The notes beneath the pieces are model-generated. The model saw only the letters and a program-made list of their open reading frames with translations. It made no database searches and was not told the origin of the DNA. Made by a program: the position numbers and the translations under genes. A stretch of DNA of 64,000 bases, taken from CAYXLI01 sp964464925. GTDB lineage: Bacteria > Acidobacteriota > Terriglobia > Bryobacterales > Bryobacteraceae. Each line of letters starts with the position of its first letter. The first letter of the stretch is position 1. This document shows, piece after piece, positions 43,343 through 51,711 of this stretch. The stretch covers positions 10,545-74,544 of the forward strand of contig CAYXLI010000028.1 of the NCBI GenBank assembly GCA_964464925.1, read 5' to 3'.

Positions 43343-45109
43343 ATGGTCACTGATACTGACCTGATGGCCCTGAACGAAGTCCGCAACAAGATTGAAAAAG
43401 CTTACGCGGCTTGGCAGAGCTACAGGAACTATTCGCAGGAGAAGATCGACGCTATTGTCGAAGCGTGCGCAGCCGTGGCGCGGGAGAACGCGCAGCGTCT
43501 GGCGGAACTCGCCGTCGAAGACACAGGCTACGGCAATGCGCGAGACAAGCTGTACAAGAATCTGCTCTCGGCCGACATTCTTCCCCGGACTATGCGCGGA
43601 GTGAAGACCGTGGGCGTTCTGAAGGAGTGCAGGGAGCGCCAGATCGTCGAAATTGGCGTGCCCATGGGTGTGGTTGCCGCAATCCTTCCTACGACCAACC
43701 CGACGTCCACCGCGATTTATAAGATCCTGATCTGCCTGAAGGCAGGTAATGGAGTCGTGCTGAGCCCTCATCCGCGTGCGCGCCGTTGTTCCTGCGAGAC
43801 TGCCGCACTGATGGCCGAAGCCGCGGAACGCGCCGGGGCGCCGGAAGGCATCATCCAATGCATTACGAACGCCACGATCGAAACGACGAATGAGTTAATG
43901 CGCCACAAGCGCACGGCAGCGATCCTTTCCACTGGCGGATCCGGAATCGTCAAGGCGGCTTATTCCAGCGGCAAGCCCGCATTCGGCGTCGGTCCAGGGA
44001 ATGTGCCTGTAGTTGTAGATACAAGTGCGGACATTGCGGACGCCGTGGCAAAGGTGGTAGCCGGCAAATCATTCGATTACGGAACACTGTGCTCCAGCGA
44101 GCAGGCCCTGGTCGCTGAAGAGAGCATTCGCGACAAGGTTCTGAGCCAGCTGAAGGCGAGCAAGGCGTACATTTGCAATGCCGCCGAGGCGGATGCCCTC
44201 GCCCGGGTTCTGCTGCTCCCGCCGAAATGGTCTGTCAATCCGGAGTGCGTGGGTCAGGCACCGGCGAAAATTGCGCAGATGGCCGGGTTTACGGTTCCGG
44301 GCGATACATCGATACTGGCTGTGCACGTCAGCGGTGTGGGCAGAGATCATCCGCTCTCGGCAGAGAAACTCTCTCCGGTGCTGTCGCTATTCTTTGTGAA
44401 GGATTTCGAGGCGTGCCTGCAAACGGCGGAGGCCATTCTGCGCTTCGGCGGCCTGGGACATACCTGCGTCATCCACGCAAAGAATGATGCGCGAATCCGG
44501 GAGTTTTCCGTCCGAATGCCTGCGATGCGCGTGCTCGCGAACAGTTCCGCCCCGCAGGGTTCCGTGGGGATCACCACCAACCTGCAGCCTGCGATGACAC
44601 TCGGCTGCGGCGCCATTGCCGGAAACATTACGGGAGACAATATCGGACCGAAGCATCTGGTCAATGTGAAGCGTCTAGCCTATGCAGTGCGAAACGCGGA
44701 CGAAGCATTCGATTACCAGGTGGGTTCTTCCCGCACGGGAAACATGGACGGCAAGGTGGACAGGCAGACCGTGGTCAGCGCGGTGGAGCGCTACCTGACA
44801 GAGCGCGGTCTCGCTCCGGTGATGCGAAAGAATTCCACCAGTGCGGCGGAGAGCGTAGTGGACAAGTTCTTATCCGGGCGGCGCAGCACTGAAGCGCCCG
44901 CCGCACCCTCCTGCGCATGCAATGTGGAGCCCCCTGCACCCGCGCCCGAGCCTGCCGTAACGATCGTCAATTTCGTGTGCGAAAACGACGTGCGTGCGGC
45001 CATACAGAAGAACCAGAAGATCTACATCGGCCCGAAGACTATCGTGACTCCGTCGGCGCGCGATCTCGCGTCCGCTCATGATACGCTCGTGGTCGCCAAA
45101 CGGTCATGA
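43343..45109 (+). CDS. CoA-acylating aldehyde dehydrogenase with a C-terminal BMC-type module
   Basis: A 588-residue protein; the catalytic part is of the PduP/EutE/AdhE-N class, converting an aldehyde plus CoA and NAD to acyl-CoA inside microcompartments. The nucleophile is Cys250 (FDYGTLCSSEQ), with GVGPGNVPVVVD and the cofactor region LPTTNPTSTAIYK. After about residue 495, a short amphipathic helix (SAAESVVDKFLSGRR), a Pro/Ala linker with CAC, and a 50-residue module (ENDVRAAIQKNQKIYIGPKT then IVTPSARDL) follow, unlike standard PduP. The helix plus linker resembles an encapsulation peptide. It overlaps the next gene by 4 nt (ATGA). Confidence 0.93.
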   Translation: MVTDTDLMALNEVRNKIEKAYAAWQSYRNYSQEKIDAIVEACAAVARENAQRLAELAVEDTGYGNARDKLYKNLLSADILPRTMRGVKTVGVLKECRERQIVEIGVPMGVVAAILPTTNPTSTAIYKILICLKAGNGVVLSPHPRARRCSCETAALMAEAAERAGAPEGIIQCITNATIETTNELMRHKRTAAILSTGGSGIVKAAYSSGKPAFGVGPGNVPVVVDTSADIADAVAKVVAGKSFDYGTLCSSEQALVAEESIRDKVLSQLKASKAYICNAAEADALARVLLLPPKWSVNPECVGQAPAKIAQMAGFTVPGDTSILAVHVSGVGRDHPLSAEKLSPVLSLFFVKDFEACLQTAEAILRFGGLGHTCVIHAKNDARIREFSVRMPAMRVLANSSAPQGSVGITTNLQPAMTLGCGAIAGNITGDNIGPKHLVNVKRLAYAVRNADEAFDYQVGSSRTGNMDGKVDRQTVVSAVERYLTERGLAPVMRKNSTSAAESVVDKFLSGRRSTEAPAAPSCACNVEPPAPAPEPAVTIVNFVCENDVRAAIQKNQKIYIGPKTIVTPSARDLASAHDTLVVAKRS

Positions 45110-45591
45110 GCTTGAACCTCGACACTCTAAAAACTGAAATACCGGACTACCTGCGCGAGCAAGGCTTCGTTGTCTTCTACGGGTACCCGAGGGAGTGGGA
45201 TCCGTCCTCCGAGGTTTCCTGGGATTCCAAGAAATATCCCGACTACAAGGCCTTCGCGGAGACTGCAAAGGCGCTCGGCGTCAAGATGGTCTTGTTCCAT
45301 CAATACGAATTCTCGACCGAACTGGTGGACGAGGCACTCGATGACTTGCCGACCATGGGCTTCGAGTATGAAGATCAGCGCGCGATGGAACGCCGCCTGC
45401 GCGAATTAAGCGTGTATGAGGGATTCACCGCACGGATCGAACTTTCCTACTCGCACGATGAGACGGTCTACCGCTTCGAACTCGAAACCGACTGGTATCG
45501 GGAGTTGAACGACATCCTGGAAGAACTGGATCTGCGAGAGGAAACCGCCGACGACGATGATACACTCGGCGGCTACTACTCGAAGAACTGA
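45106..45591 (+). CDS. Acidic hypothetical protein coupled to ALDH and recJ
   Basis: A 161-residue, strongly acidic protein (LEELDLREETADDDDTLGG near the end) without membrane segments. Its start overlaps the ALDH stop by 4 nt and its stop shares one base with the recJ ATG (TGATG). It alternates helices and strands (YLREQGFVVFYGYPREWDP, LGVKMVLFHQYEFSTELVDEALD region, TARIELSYSHDETVYRFELE region). The pattern recalls RraB-like small regulators, but I cannot support that assignment. Function unknown; the double coupling says it is translated with both neighbours. Confidence 0.75.
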   Translation: MSLNLDTLKTEIPDYLREQGFVVFYGYPREWDPSSEVSWDSKKYPDYKAFAETAKALGVKMVLFHQYEFSTELVDEALDDLPTMGFEYEDQRAMERRLRELSVYEGFTARIELSYSHDETVYRFELETDWYRELNDILEELDLREETADDDDTLGGYYSKN

Positions 45592-47345
45592 TGGCCCGAT
45601 CGAAGTGGTTGCTGCCGGCGGAAGATCCAGCGGCAGTGAAGCATCTGTGCACAGAGTTGGGCATCCTGCCCCCGGCTGCGCGCGTGCTGGCAACCCGCGG
45701 CTACGCCGACCCGGAAAAGGCCCGCGCGTTTCTAAATCCGCGGATTGAGCATCTGCACGACCCGTACCTTTTGCGCGATATGGATCGCGCCGCGGACCGC
45801 CTGGCCCGAGCCATCGCGAACAAGGAAAAGATCCTCCTCTACGGCGATTACGATGTGGACGGCACCAGTTCCGTCGTCATTCTGAAGAAGGTACTCGACG
45901 TCGCCGGAGCCGATTGCGGGTTCTACGTTCCACATCGCCTGCGCGATGGCTACGGCATGCGAAGTGATGTGATGGACCAGGCCGCGCGCGACGGCGTGCA
46001 GCTTGTAATCAGCGTGGACACGGGCATTCGCGCCGCCGCGGTTGTGGCGCATGCGCGCGAGCTCGGGATCGACGTCATCGTGACCGATCACCATTTACCT
46101 GAAGCGGAACTGCCGCCCGCCGTTGCCGTAATCAATCCGAACCGGCCCGATTGCGCTTACCCGGAAAAGGGATTGTGCGGGGCAGGCGTTACGTTCAAGC
46201 TCGTGCAGGCGCTCCTCCGGAAACTCGCCTGGCCGGAAGACAGGCTGCGCCGGATGACGGAATCGCTGATGAAACTGGTGGCCGTGGCTACGGTTGCCGA
46301 TGTGGTTCCGCTGACGGGCGAGAACCGCATCATTGTGAAGCGCGGGCTGGAAGGATTCGATCGGATCCGCAATGCGGGATTGCGCGCGCTACTGAAGGTG
46401 GCCGGCTTCCGCGAAGGCCAATGCCCGAGTTCCACGGACGTGGCATTCCGGATTGCTCCACGCATGAACGCGGCAGGACGCATGGATACTGCCGAGGCTG
46501 TGATCAGGCTGTTCCTCACCGACGATGCCGGGGAGGCCGAGACTATTGCGGCGCAGTTGCACGAACAGAATCAGGAGCGTCGCGATACCGAGGCCGGCAT
46601 CGTGAATGCGATCCTGGAAAGCTGCGATCAGAGGCCTGTGCTCGACGATGAGTTCGCTCTTGTCTTCTCCGGGACCCAGTGGCACAAGGGTGTGGTCGGA
46701 ATTGTAGCAAGCCGCATCGTGGAACGATTTCACAGGCCCGTGTTCGTGCTGAGCGAGGACGAGGAGCTTGGAGTCGCATCGGGATCGGGTCGAAGCATAG
46801 CGGCTTTCCATCTGCTGGAGGCGCTCGAATCCATGGGCAGCTTGTTCACGAAGTTCGGTGGACACCGTCAGGCGGCCGGCATCACGTTGCCGCTGGAATC
46901 GCTGGACGAGTTCCGCAAGCGCTTCAATGAATACGCGGCGCGCGTGCTGACGCCGGAAGACCTTTGCGCAACGCGCGAGGTGGATGCAGTAATTTCTCTG
47001 GCCGAGATCGATGGCAGAGCAGTGGATGAGGTGCTTTCACTGGCTCCGTTCGGCATGGAAAATCAGGCGCCCTCGTTCGCCGTGCTTGACGCCGAAGTGT
47101 GCAACACGTCAGTGAAGAAGGAGAAACACCTCTGGGTGAATATCCGCCAGAATCTAAGGACACTCACACTGAAAGGTTGGAACATGGCCGAACGCGTGAC
47201 CGAGTTTCCAACAGGCGGGCGCGTCGATTGCATCGTTCAGTTGCAGGAAGATAGCTACAACGCGGCCCAGGGTTTCGAGCCCTGGTGTGCGGTGCTGCGC
47301 GATGTGCGCGCCGCGGCAGCGCGATCGACAATGTCAGGAAAATAG
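45591..47345 (+). CDS. recJ: Single-stranded-DNA-specific exonuclease RecJ
   Basis: A 5'-3' exonuclease on ssDNA for recombinational and mismatch repair; DHH superfamily. The protein has 584 residues. Motif I is LLYGDYDVDGTSS with Asp86, Asp88 and Asp90. Motif III is VTDHHLPE (DHH). RIAPRMNAAGRMD and the DHHA1 domain motif GSGRSIAAFHLLEAL, then FGGHRQAAGIT, follow. The OB-fold C-terminal region includes VNIRQNLRTLTLKGW. It starts on the last base of the preceding gene's stop codon. Confidence 0.96.
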   Translation: MARSKWLLPAEDPAAVKHLCTELGILPPAARVLATRGYADPEKARAFLNPRIEHLHDPYLLRDMDRAADRLARAIANKEKILLYGDYDVDGTSSVVILKKVLDVAGADCGFYVPHRLRDGYGMRSDVMDQAARDGVQLVISVDTGIRAAAVVAHARELGIDVIVTDHHLPEAELPPAVAVINPNRPDCAYPEKGLCGAGVTFKLVQALLRKLAWPEDRLRRMTESLMKLVAVATVADVVPLTGENRIIVKRGLEGFDRIRNAGLRALLKVAGFREGQCPSSTDVAFRIAPRMNAAGRMDTAEAVIRLFLTDDAGEAETIAAQLHEQNQERRDTEAGIVNAILESCDQRPVLDDEFALVFSGTQWHKGVVGIVASRIVERFHRPVFVLSEDEELGVASGSGRSIAAFHLLEALESMGSLFTKFGGHRQAAGITLPLESLDEFRKRFNEYAARVLTPEDLCATREVDAVISLAEIDGRAVDEVLSLAPFGMENQAPSFAVLDAEVCNTSVKKEKHLWVNIRQNLRTLTLKGWNMAERVTEFPTGGRVDCIVQLQEDSYNAAQGFEPWCAVLRDVRAAAARSTMSGK

Positions 47346-47669
47346 AAGAACCATTCCGGCACTTCTGACGCGAAAGACACAAATCGCGGTACGAAATCTG
47401 ATCCGGCACTCATCAAAACAAGAATTAGTACCTACTGTTTTTGCTGTAGACTAGCGAGAAACTATTTTCTGTAAACATCACATTTTAACAGACATAGAGC
47501 AACTCACCGAGTAGTCCGGACTACCGTCCGGTACTATCGATACCTCGCCTTCCCAGTACAACCTGATCTTGAACGCTGCAAACACCTCTGATAGTATCCA
47601 GTGCAAATAACAAACACAGGCACCATTTTCTGATGCTTGCGTTCATTCTGACCTGAATAGGAGAACAAA
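47346..47669. other. 324-bp intergenic region with nested inverted repeats
   Basis: Follows recJ without a clear terminator and contains the control region of the PEP-CTERM gene. A perfect 14-bp palindrome GTAGTCCGGACTAC is at 47511-47524, followed at once by a partial second copy of its core (GTCCGG, 47526-47531) and GGTA/TACC arms. No sigma-54 -24/-12 element of the kind described upstream of PEP-CTERM genes was found. Confidence 0.55.
47511..47524. promoter_or_regulatory. Candidate operator: 14-bp palindrome
   Basis: GTAGTCCGGACTAC reads the same on both strands. It lies about 145 bp before the PEP-CTERM gene start. Position and symmetry suggest a dimeric regulator site, but no regulator family is assigned. 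Confidence 0.35.
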
Positions 47670-48428
47670 TTGAAGACGAAGCTCTTCTTTATGGCTATTA
47701 GTGTGTTCGCGAGTGCGAGTATCGGTTCCGCAGCCGTCGTCGATGTCACTCCCGACAATATGAACGGATGGGCATTCATCGTCGAAAGTGGTGCAGGGAG
47801 CGGACAGATGGTAACCGGACCTGGGGCACCGCCGCTCGGCATCGGAAGTGCCGAACTTACTGCGGCCAGCACTGGGGATCGTATTCTTCTGGCCACCGGT
47901 GGGTATGCGGGCGTGAGATTTGATTCGATCACAGGCCTGCAATACAGCACTTATCGCTCTTCCGGGGGAAGCGCGCTCGCTCCTTCGCTGCAATTCGATG
48001 TCGATACGGATCTAACCGACACGAACACGAGTTGGCAGGGGCGGCTGGTATACGAGCCATATCTTACTCAGACTGTCCTCGACAACACGTGGCAGACCTG
48101 GAGCCCGCTGACTTCAGGCGCCAATTGGTGGTTCTCTGGCGCGCCTGGAAATAGTGTTTGTACGAACGCATCCCCCTGCACATGGGCCCAGGTGCTTACC
48201 AGCTTCCCGAACGCTGGCATTCGCGTAGGCGGAGGCACGGAATTTAAGGCGGGTGGCGGGTGGACCAATTTCGTAGGAAACGTGGACGCCTTCGGCATTC
48301 AACTGGCTGGCCAGAGTGAAGCAACTGTTTTCAACTTTGATACTCCGGAACCGTCCACCTGGCTGACGGCTGCCGCCGGTTTGGTATTCCTGCTTCGAAA
48401 GAAAATCAGCCGTCGCGCTAATGCTTAA
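47670..48428 (+). CDS. PEP-CTERM domain protein
   Basis: A 252-residue exported protein starting at TTG 47670 with AGGAG six bases upstream. The signal peptide (LFFMAISVFASASIGSAAV) is followed by a beta-rich, aromatic-rich body (GWAFIVESGAGSGQMV; NWWFSGAPGNSVCTN). It ends with a PEP-CTERM sorting signal: the PEP box at 226-228 (TPEPSTW), a hydrophobic run (AAAGLVFLL) and a basic tail (RKKISRR). Exosortase-type enzymes cleave at this signal, so the genome should carry one. It is often linked to exopolysaccharide and surface functions. The ends overlap the convergent gene by 11 nt. Confidence 0.92.
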   Translation: MKTKLFFMAISVFASASIGSAAVVDVTPDNMNGWAFIVESGAGSGQMVTGPGAPPLGIGSAELTAASTGDRILLATGGYAGVRFDSITGLQYSTYRSSGGSALAPSLQFDVDTDLTDTNTSWQGRLVYEPYLTQTVLDNTWQTWSPLTSGANWWFSGAPGNSVCTNASPCTWAQVLTSFPNAGIRVGGGTEFKAGGGWTNFVGNVDAFGIQLAGQSEATVFNFDTPEPSTWLTAAAGLVFLLRKKISRRANA

Positions 48429-49965
48429 TAGCCGGATACTGGATGCCAAGCTGCTGCAGGTACGTGTCGTACTTGGATGGGTCGAATCTAAGCTTATTGA
48501 GCTCCGGCCGGAAGCGGTCCATCTTGTCCTTATTCAGGTAGACAGGCGGCTTGGTGTCCAGTGGAATGAGCGATCTCCACTGGACATTCTTAGTCTGCTC
48601 GGCAAAATAGATTTTCGCTTCGCGTAGGATCTCGGGCTTCAGCAACAGGTCCATGGCCGTCAGCGCGTAAGCAACTGCGCCGGCTGTCGCACCTTTGTGC
48701 GCGATGGGCGTCGCCATTGCAATGCCGCTCGACCAATGATGTCCGGTCATGCCCGGAATGTTTCCCGGATAGCGGAGCACGACAGTCGGCAGGTTCCAGG
48801 ACACCTCAGCAATATCGTCGGATCCCGCGTTTCCCTGCCCCGGAGGTGTGGTCTTCATGTCCGGCACGCTCGTGGGGAGCCCAGTCTCCTTTGAGTTCAG
48901 CTCCTTCTGCGCTGCGCGCGCGAGTTTCTGATCATTCTCGTCCCATTGCGGCATACCAACGGCTTTGATATTGGACATGAGCGCTTCGGCGATAGGCTTG
49001 TTGAAGTGGCCGGGCCATGCAGCACCGAGCACGCGCTCCGTCATGGTCGTGTCCGTCATCATCGCCGCCGCCCCTGCGATCTTCGTGCCGATGTTGTGCA
49101 GGTCCCGAATGCGGTCATAATCCCATTCGCGGAAGTAATACCAGACTGTCGCTTCCGGCGGGACCACATTCGGCTGGTCCCCTCCGTGGGTAATCACATA
49201 ATGCGAGCGCTGTTCAGGGCGAAGATGTTCGCGCCGGAAGTTCCATCCTATATCCATGAGTTCCACCGCATCCAAGGCGCTACGTCCCAGCCAGGGCGAA
49301 CCAGCAGCGTGAGCGCTGGCGCCATGGAAAGAGTACTGCGTGGAGACGAGGCCGGAGCCGCTCGGCCCCCAGGTTGTGCCGAACTCACTCGCAATGTGCG
49401 AGCTGAGCATCACGTCGAGATCTTTGAATAATCCGGAGTTCACCATGTAGGTTCGGCTTCCGAGCAACTCTTCCGCTATGCCTGGATAGAGCCGCAGCGT
49501 ACCGGGAATGTGGTGGCGCTGCATCAGGCTTTTGACGACGAGTGCGGCCGTGACGTTCAGCGCCTGGCCGGCATTGTGGCCCTCTCCATGTCCAGGGCCA
49601 TTCTGGATGAGTGGATCGTGATAGGCGACTCCCGGCTTCTGCGAGGTCTCCGGCAGACCATCGATATCGGCCATGAAGCCGATTATAGGTTTACCCGATC
49701 CCCATTCCGCCACCCAGGCAGTAGGCATACCGGCCACTCCGCGCTGGATATGGAAGCCTTCCTTTTCGAGAATGCCGGTAATGTAGCTCGACGTCTCCTG
49801 CTCCTGGTAACCGAGTTCGGAGAAGCTGAAGATTGAGTCGACCATCACCTGCGTGAACTTACGGCGGCCTTCCACCATTTCCCGGGCAGCTTGCTTCAGC
49901 ACCTCAGGTGAGGGCGTCTGCGCCAGAAGAGGGAATGCAAGGAGAGCGAAGAGGCAGCGGAACAT
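48418..49965 (-). CDS. Exported M20-family amidohydrolase (AbgB-like)
   Basis: A 515-residue protein from the ATG at 49965, which gives a signal peptide (MFRCLFALLAFPLLAQ). It resembles AbgB, a subunit of p-aminobenzoyl-glutamate hydrolase: EMVEGRRKFTQ, VAEWGSGKPIIGFMADIDGL, LYPGIAEELLGSRTYMV, GASAHAAGSPWLGRSALDAVE region, and HYVITHGGDQPNVVP. The metal-ligand turn reads GPGHGEGHNAG: the family's usual Cys in 'GCGHN' is Glu here. Substrate unknown; may be dipeptidase-like. Periplasmic by its signal. Confidence 0.88.
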   Translation of the reverse strand: MFRCLFALLAFPLLAQTPSPEVLKQAAREMVEGRRKFTQVMVDSIFSFSELGYQEQETSSYITGILEKEGFHIQRGVAGMPTAWVAEWGSGKPIIGFMADIDGLPETSQKPGVAYHDPLIQNGPGHGEGHNAGQALNVTAALVVKSLMQRHHIPGTLRLYPGIAEELLGSRTYMVNSGLFKDLDVMLSSHIASEFGTTWGPSGSGLVSTQYSFHGASAHAAGSPWLGRSALDAVELMDIGWNFRREHLRPEQRSHYVITHGGDQPNVVPPEATVWYYFREWDYDRIRDLHNIGTKIAGAAAMMTDTTMTERVLGAAWPGHFNKPIAEALMSNIKAVGMPQWDENDQKLARAAQKELNSKETGLPTSVPDMKTTPPGQGNAGSDDIAEVSWNLPTVVLRYPGNIPGMTGHHWSSGIAMATPIAHKGATAGAVAYALTAMDLLLKPEILREAKIYFAEQTKNVQWRSLIPLDTKPPVYLNKDKMDRFRPELNKLRFDPSKYDTYLQQLGIQYPAIKH

Positions 49966-50029
49966 TGTTTGCCTGCCAGAATAGCACCCGCGAAGCAAAT
50001 GCTAGCCCGTGCGGAACGACAACGGCTGT

Positions 50030-50716
50030 TTAGCGGCGGACGATGATTTCGCGAAGACTATCGCGGGTTAGGAAGAATTTCACGGATTGAAATCGCTGGA
50101 AGAGTTTTTCTAGGCCCCGGTTATTGAAGAACTGGCCTCGCTGCCGCTCCCCTCGCGGAGTGAGGATCAGCGTCTTTTGGTCCGCGATCCGATATGTATA
50201 CAAGGGGACCTGGGTAGCCTTCTCATCTGCGTGAAAGAACGCCAGCAGCAGGGAGTTAGGGCGAAGGATTTCGTAAAGCTTGTCTACGGTGGGTTGAAGC
50301 AACGCGGGATTCAGAAACTGAAGAGCGTCCCAAATCATGACACCATCGAAATGTTCCGCCGGAAAGTTCAGGCTTTCGTTGAGAAATCGAGCGGCGCGTT
50401 CGGGGTCGCTCTGATTTTCATAAAAGTCGGGGCCGTTGCCAAACGCCAGTTCCAGTGAGCGGACGAAGTCTTCAGACGAAAGGCGATGGCCCAGTTCCGT
50501 AATGAATGTGATGTTTGCCTGGCTGGCGCCCGCGAAATCGAGAATGTTCAGACCTTCCTGGCCACGTAAAGAGGTAAAGAACTGGTCCATTCCCTGGGAG
50601 TGCTTTTGGATGGGAGCAGCGCCCGAAGCAATGCCCCCGTTCCTGTGAAGACCGTTTGAACCGGCAGACGTAGCGGTGGGAGAGTTTCCGAGAATCGTCT
50701 TGAACCGGTTTAGCAA
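50030..50716 (-). CDS. Methyltransferase-like protein downstream of bactofilin
   Basis: A 228-residue protein with a TTG start at 50716, 17 nt after the bactofilin stop. After a 55-residue Ser/Gly-rich lead comes a Rossmann-like region (GLNILDFAGASQANITFITELGH region), then FDGVMIWDALQFLNPALLQP, the layout of class I SAM-dependent methyltransferases. The SAM glycine motif is degenerate (DFAGASQAN), so activity is uncertain. The operon with bactofilin suggests a cell surface or cytoskeletal setting. Confidence 0.75.
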   Translation of the reverse strand: MLNRFKTILGNSPTATSAGSNGLHRNGGIASGAAPIQKHSQGMDQFFTSLRGQEGLNILDFAGASQANITFITELGHRLSSEDFVRSLELAFGNGPDFYENQSDPERAARFLNESLNFPAEHFDGVMIWDALQFLNPALLQPTVDKLYEILRPNSLLLAFFHADEKATQVPLYTYRIADQKTLILTPRGERQRGQFFNNRGLEKLFQRFQSVKFFLTRDSLREIIVRR

Positions 50717-50733
50717 AATGACTACCTACTGTC

Positions 50734-51288
50734 TCAGCGCTTGACTTCTGCTGCGCTGGCAACCAACGGGGCCTGTTGTTGGGGAGGTGGCTGAACGCTC
50801 GTCTTGGGCGCTACCTTCCCTTCCGTCTTGATGATATCGATACTGCCCTTAAAGTATGCGCCGTCTTCGATGACGATGCGGGCAGTCTTAATGTCGCCAA
50901 CCAGGCGGGCATCCTTACGGATGTCGATCTTGTCAGTTGCTTCGACATTCCCATGGATGGTACCGAGGACGACGATCTCGCGGGCTTTCACACCAGCTTG
51001 CACCTTGCCGTTGGGCCCCACCGTAAGACGGTGTTCATGGAGTTCAACGGTTCCTTCGACTTCGCCGTCGATCACGAGATCTTCACGGCTAAAAATCTGG
51101 CCTTTCACCATCACGGCCTTGCCGATAGTGGCCGACCCTGAGGGAGATGCAGGCGGGTCAAAACTGCGCGGGGGCATTGGCGACATGGGGTTCCCTTCCT
51201 TAGGTGCTTGATGCTGAACGGGTGTCGGGGGCGCCGGCGGAGCAGCCGGCCGAACCGGCACCTCGTCTTCTTTCTTTCTATTCCACAT
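50734..51288 (-). CDS. Bactofilin (polymer-forming cytoskeletal protein)
   Basis: A 184-residue protein. Pro-rich termini flank a single right-handed beta-helix domain at about 52-150, with the six-residue strand periodicity seen in VMVKGQIFSREDLVIDGEVEG region, then AGVKAREIVVLGTIHGNVEATDKIDI region and RLVGDIKTARIVIEDGAYFKG region. Bactofilins self-assemble without nucleotide and organise cell-wall enzymes or stalks. The Pro/Val-rich N-terminus (EDEVPVRPAAPPAPP) is a common membrane or partner-binding tail. The methyltransferase-like gene is just downstream. Confidence 0.95.
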   Translation of the reverse strand: MWNRKKEDEVPVRPAAPPAPPTPVQHQAPKEGNPMSPMPPRSFDPPASPSGSATIGKAVMVKGQIFSREDLVIDGEVEGTVELHEHRLTVGPNGKVQAGVKAREIVVLGTIHGNVEATDKIDIRKDARLVGDIKTARIVIEDGAYFKGSIDIIKTEGKVAPKTSVQPPPQQQAPLVASAAEVKR

Positions 51289-51492
51289 TTAGGAGTGTGC
51301 TTCCTCGAACCATACTATAGGTCGGACCCTGGAAAAAGCAAACGTTGGTACTGGGGATAGTTGGATCCACTACCTAGGTGTGTATTCATCACCAAAGTAG
51401 AAGAAAAATAACTCATCCGTTTGCTGTACTTTCGCGTGAAACGTCAGGTGTCGATCTGGTTTCATCTGCTAGGTTCGGGGTGGAGGCGAGGT

Positions 51493-51711
51493 ATGTTTCA
51501 CAACGGGAAGCTGCTTAATGAATTGAAGAATCTGACAGCGAAGGTGGAAGACAACTTCCTCTCGGATGAAGCTAAGCCGAGTTTTGGGGATCTCTTGAAA
51601 CTGGTCGAGCACCGCGATTTGGGCAGCGGCAAGTTCGGACCATCGCGGATTGAAGCGGGCTGGTGTTCGAAGAAAAACCCGGATGTTGATGTTGAGGATG
51701 CGGCGGCTTAG
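51493..51711 (+). CDS. Small hypothetical protein
   Basis: A 72-residue product from ATG 51493 with GGAGG eight bases upstream; the frame is open from 51421 without a better start. It starts MFHNGKLLNELKNLTAKVE and ends SKKNPDVDVEDAAA, with no hydrophobic segment. Its last 4 nt overlap the end of gph. Not recognised. Confidence 0.5.
   Translation: MFHNGKLLNELKNLTAKVEDNFLSDEAKPSFGDLLKLVEHRDLGSGKFGPSRIEAGWCSKKNPDVDVEDAAA

Noticed and set aside
47346..47669. Sigma-54 promoter upstream of the PEP-CTERM gene
   Set aside because: A GGCAC near 47611 is present, but no GC pair follows at the required 10-base spacing.
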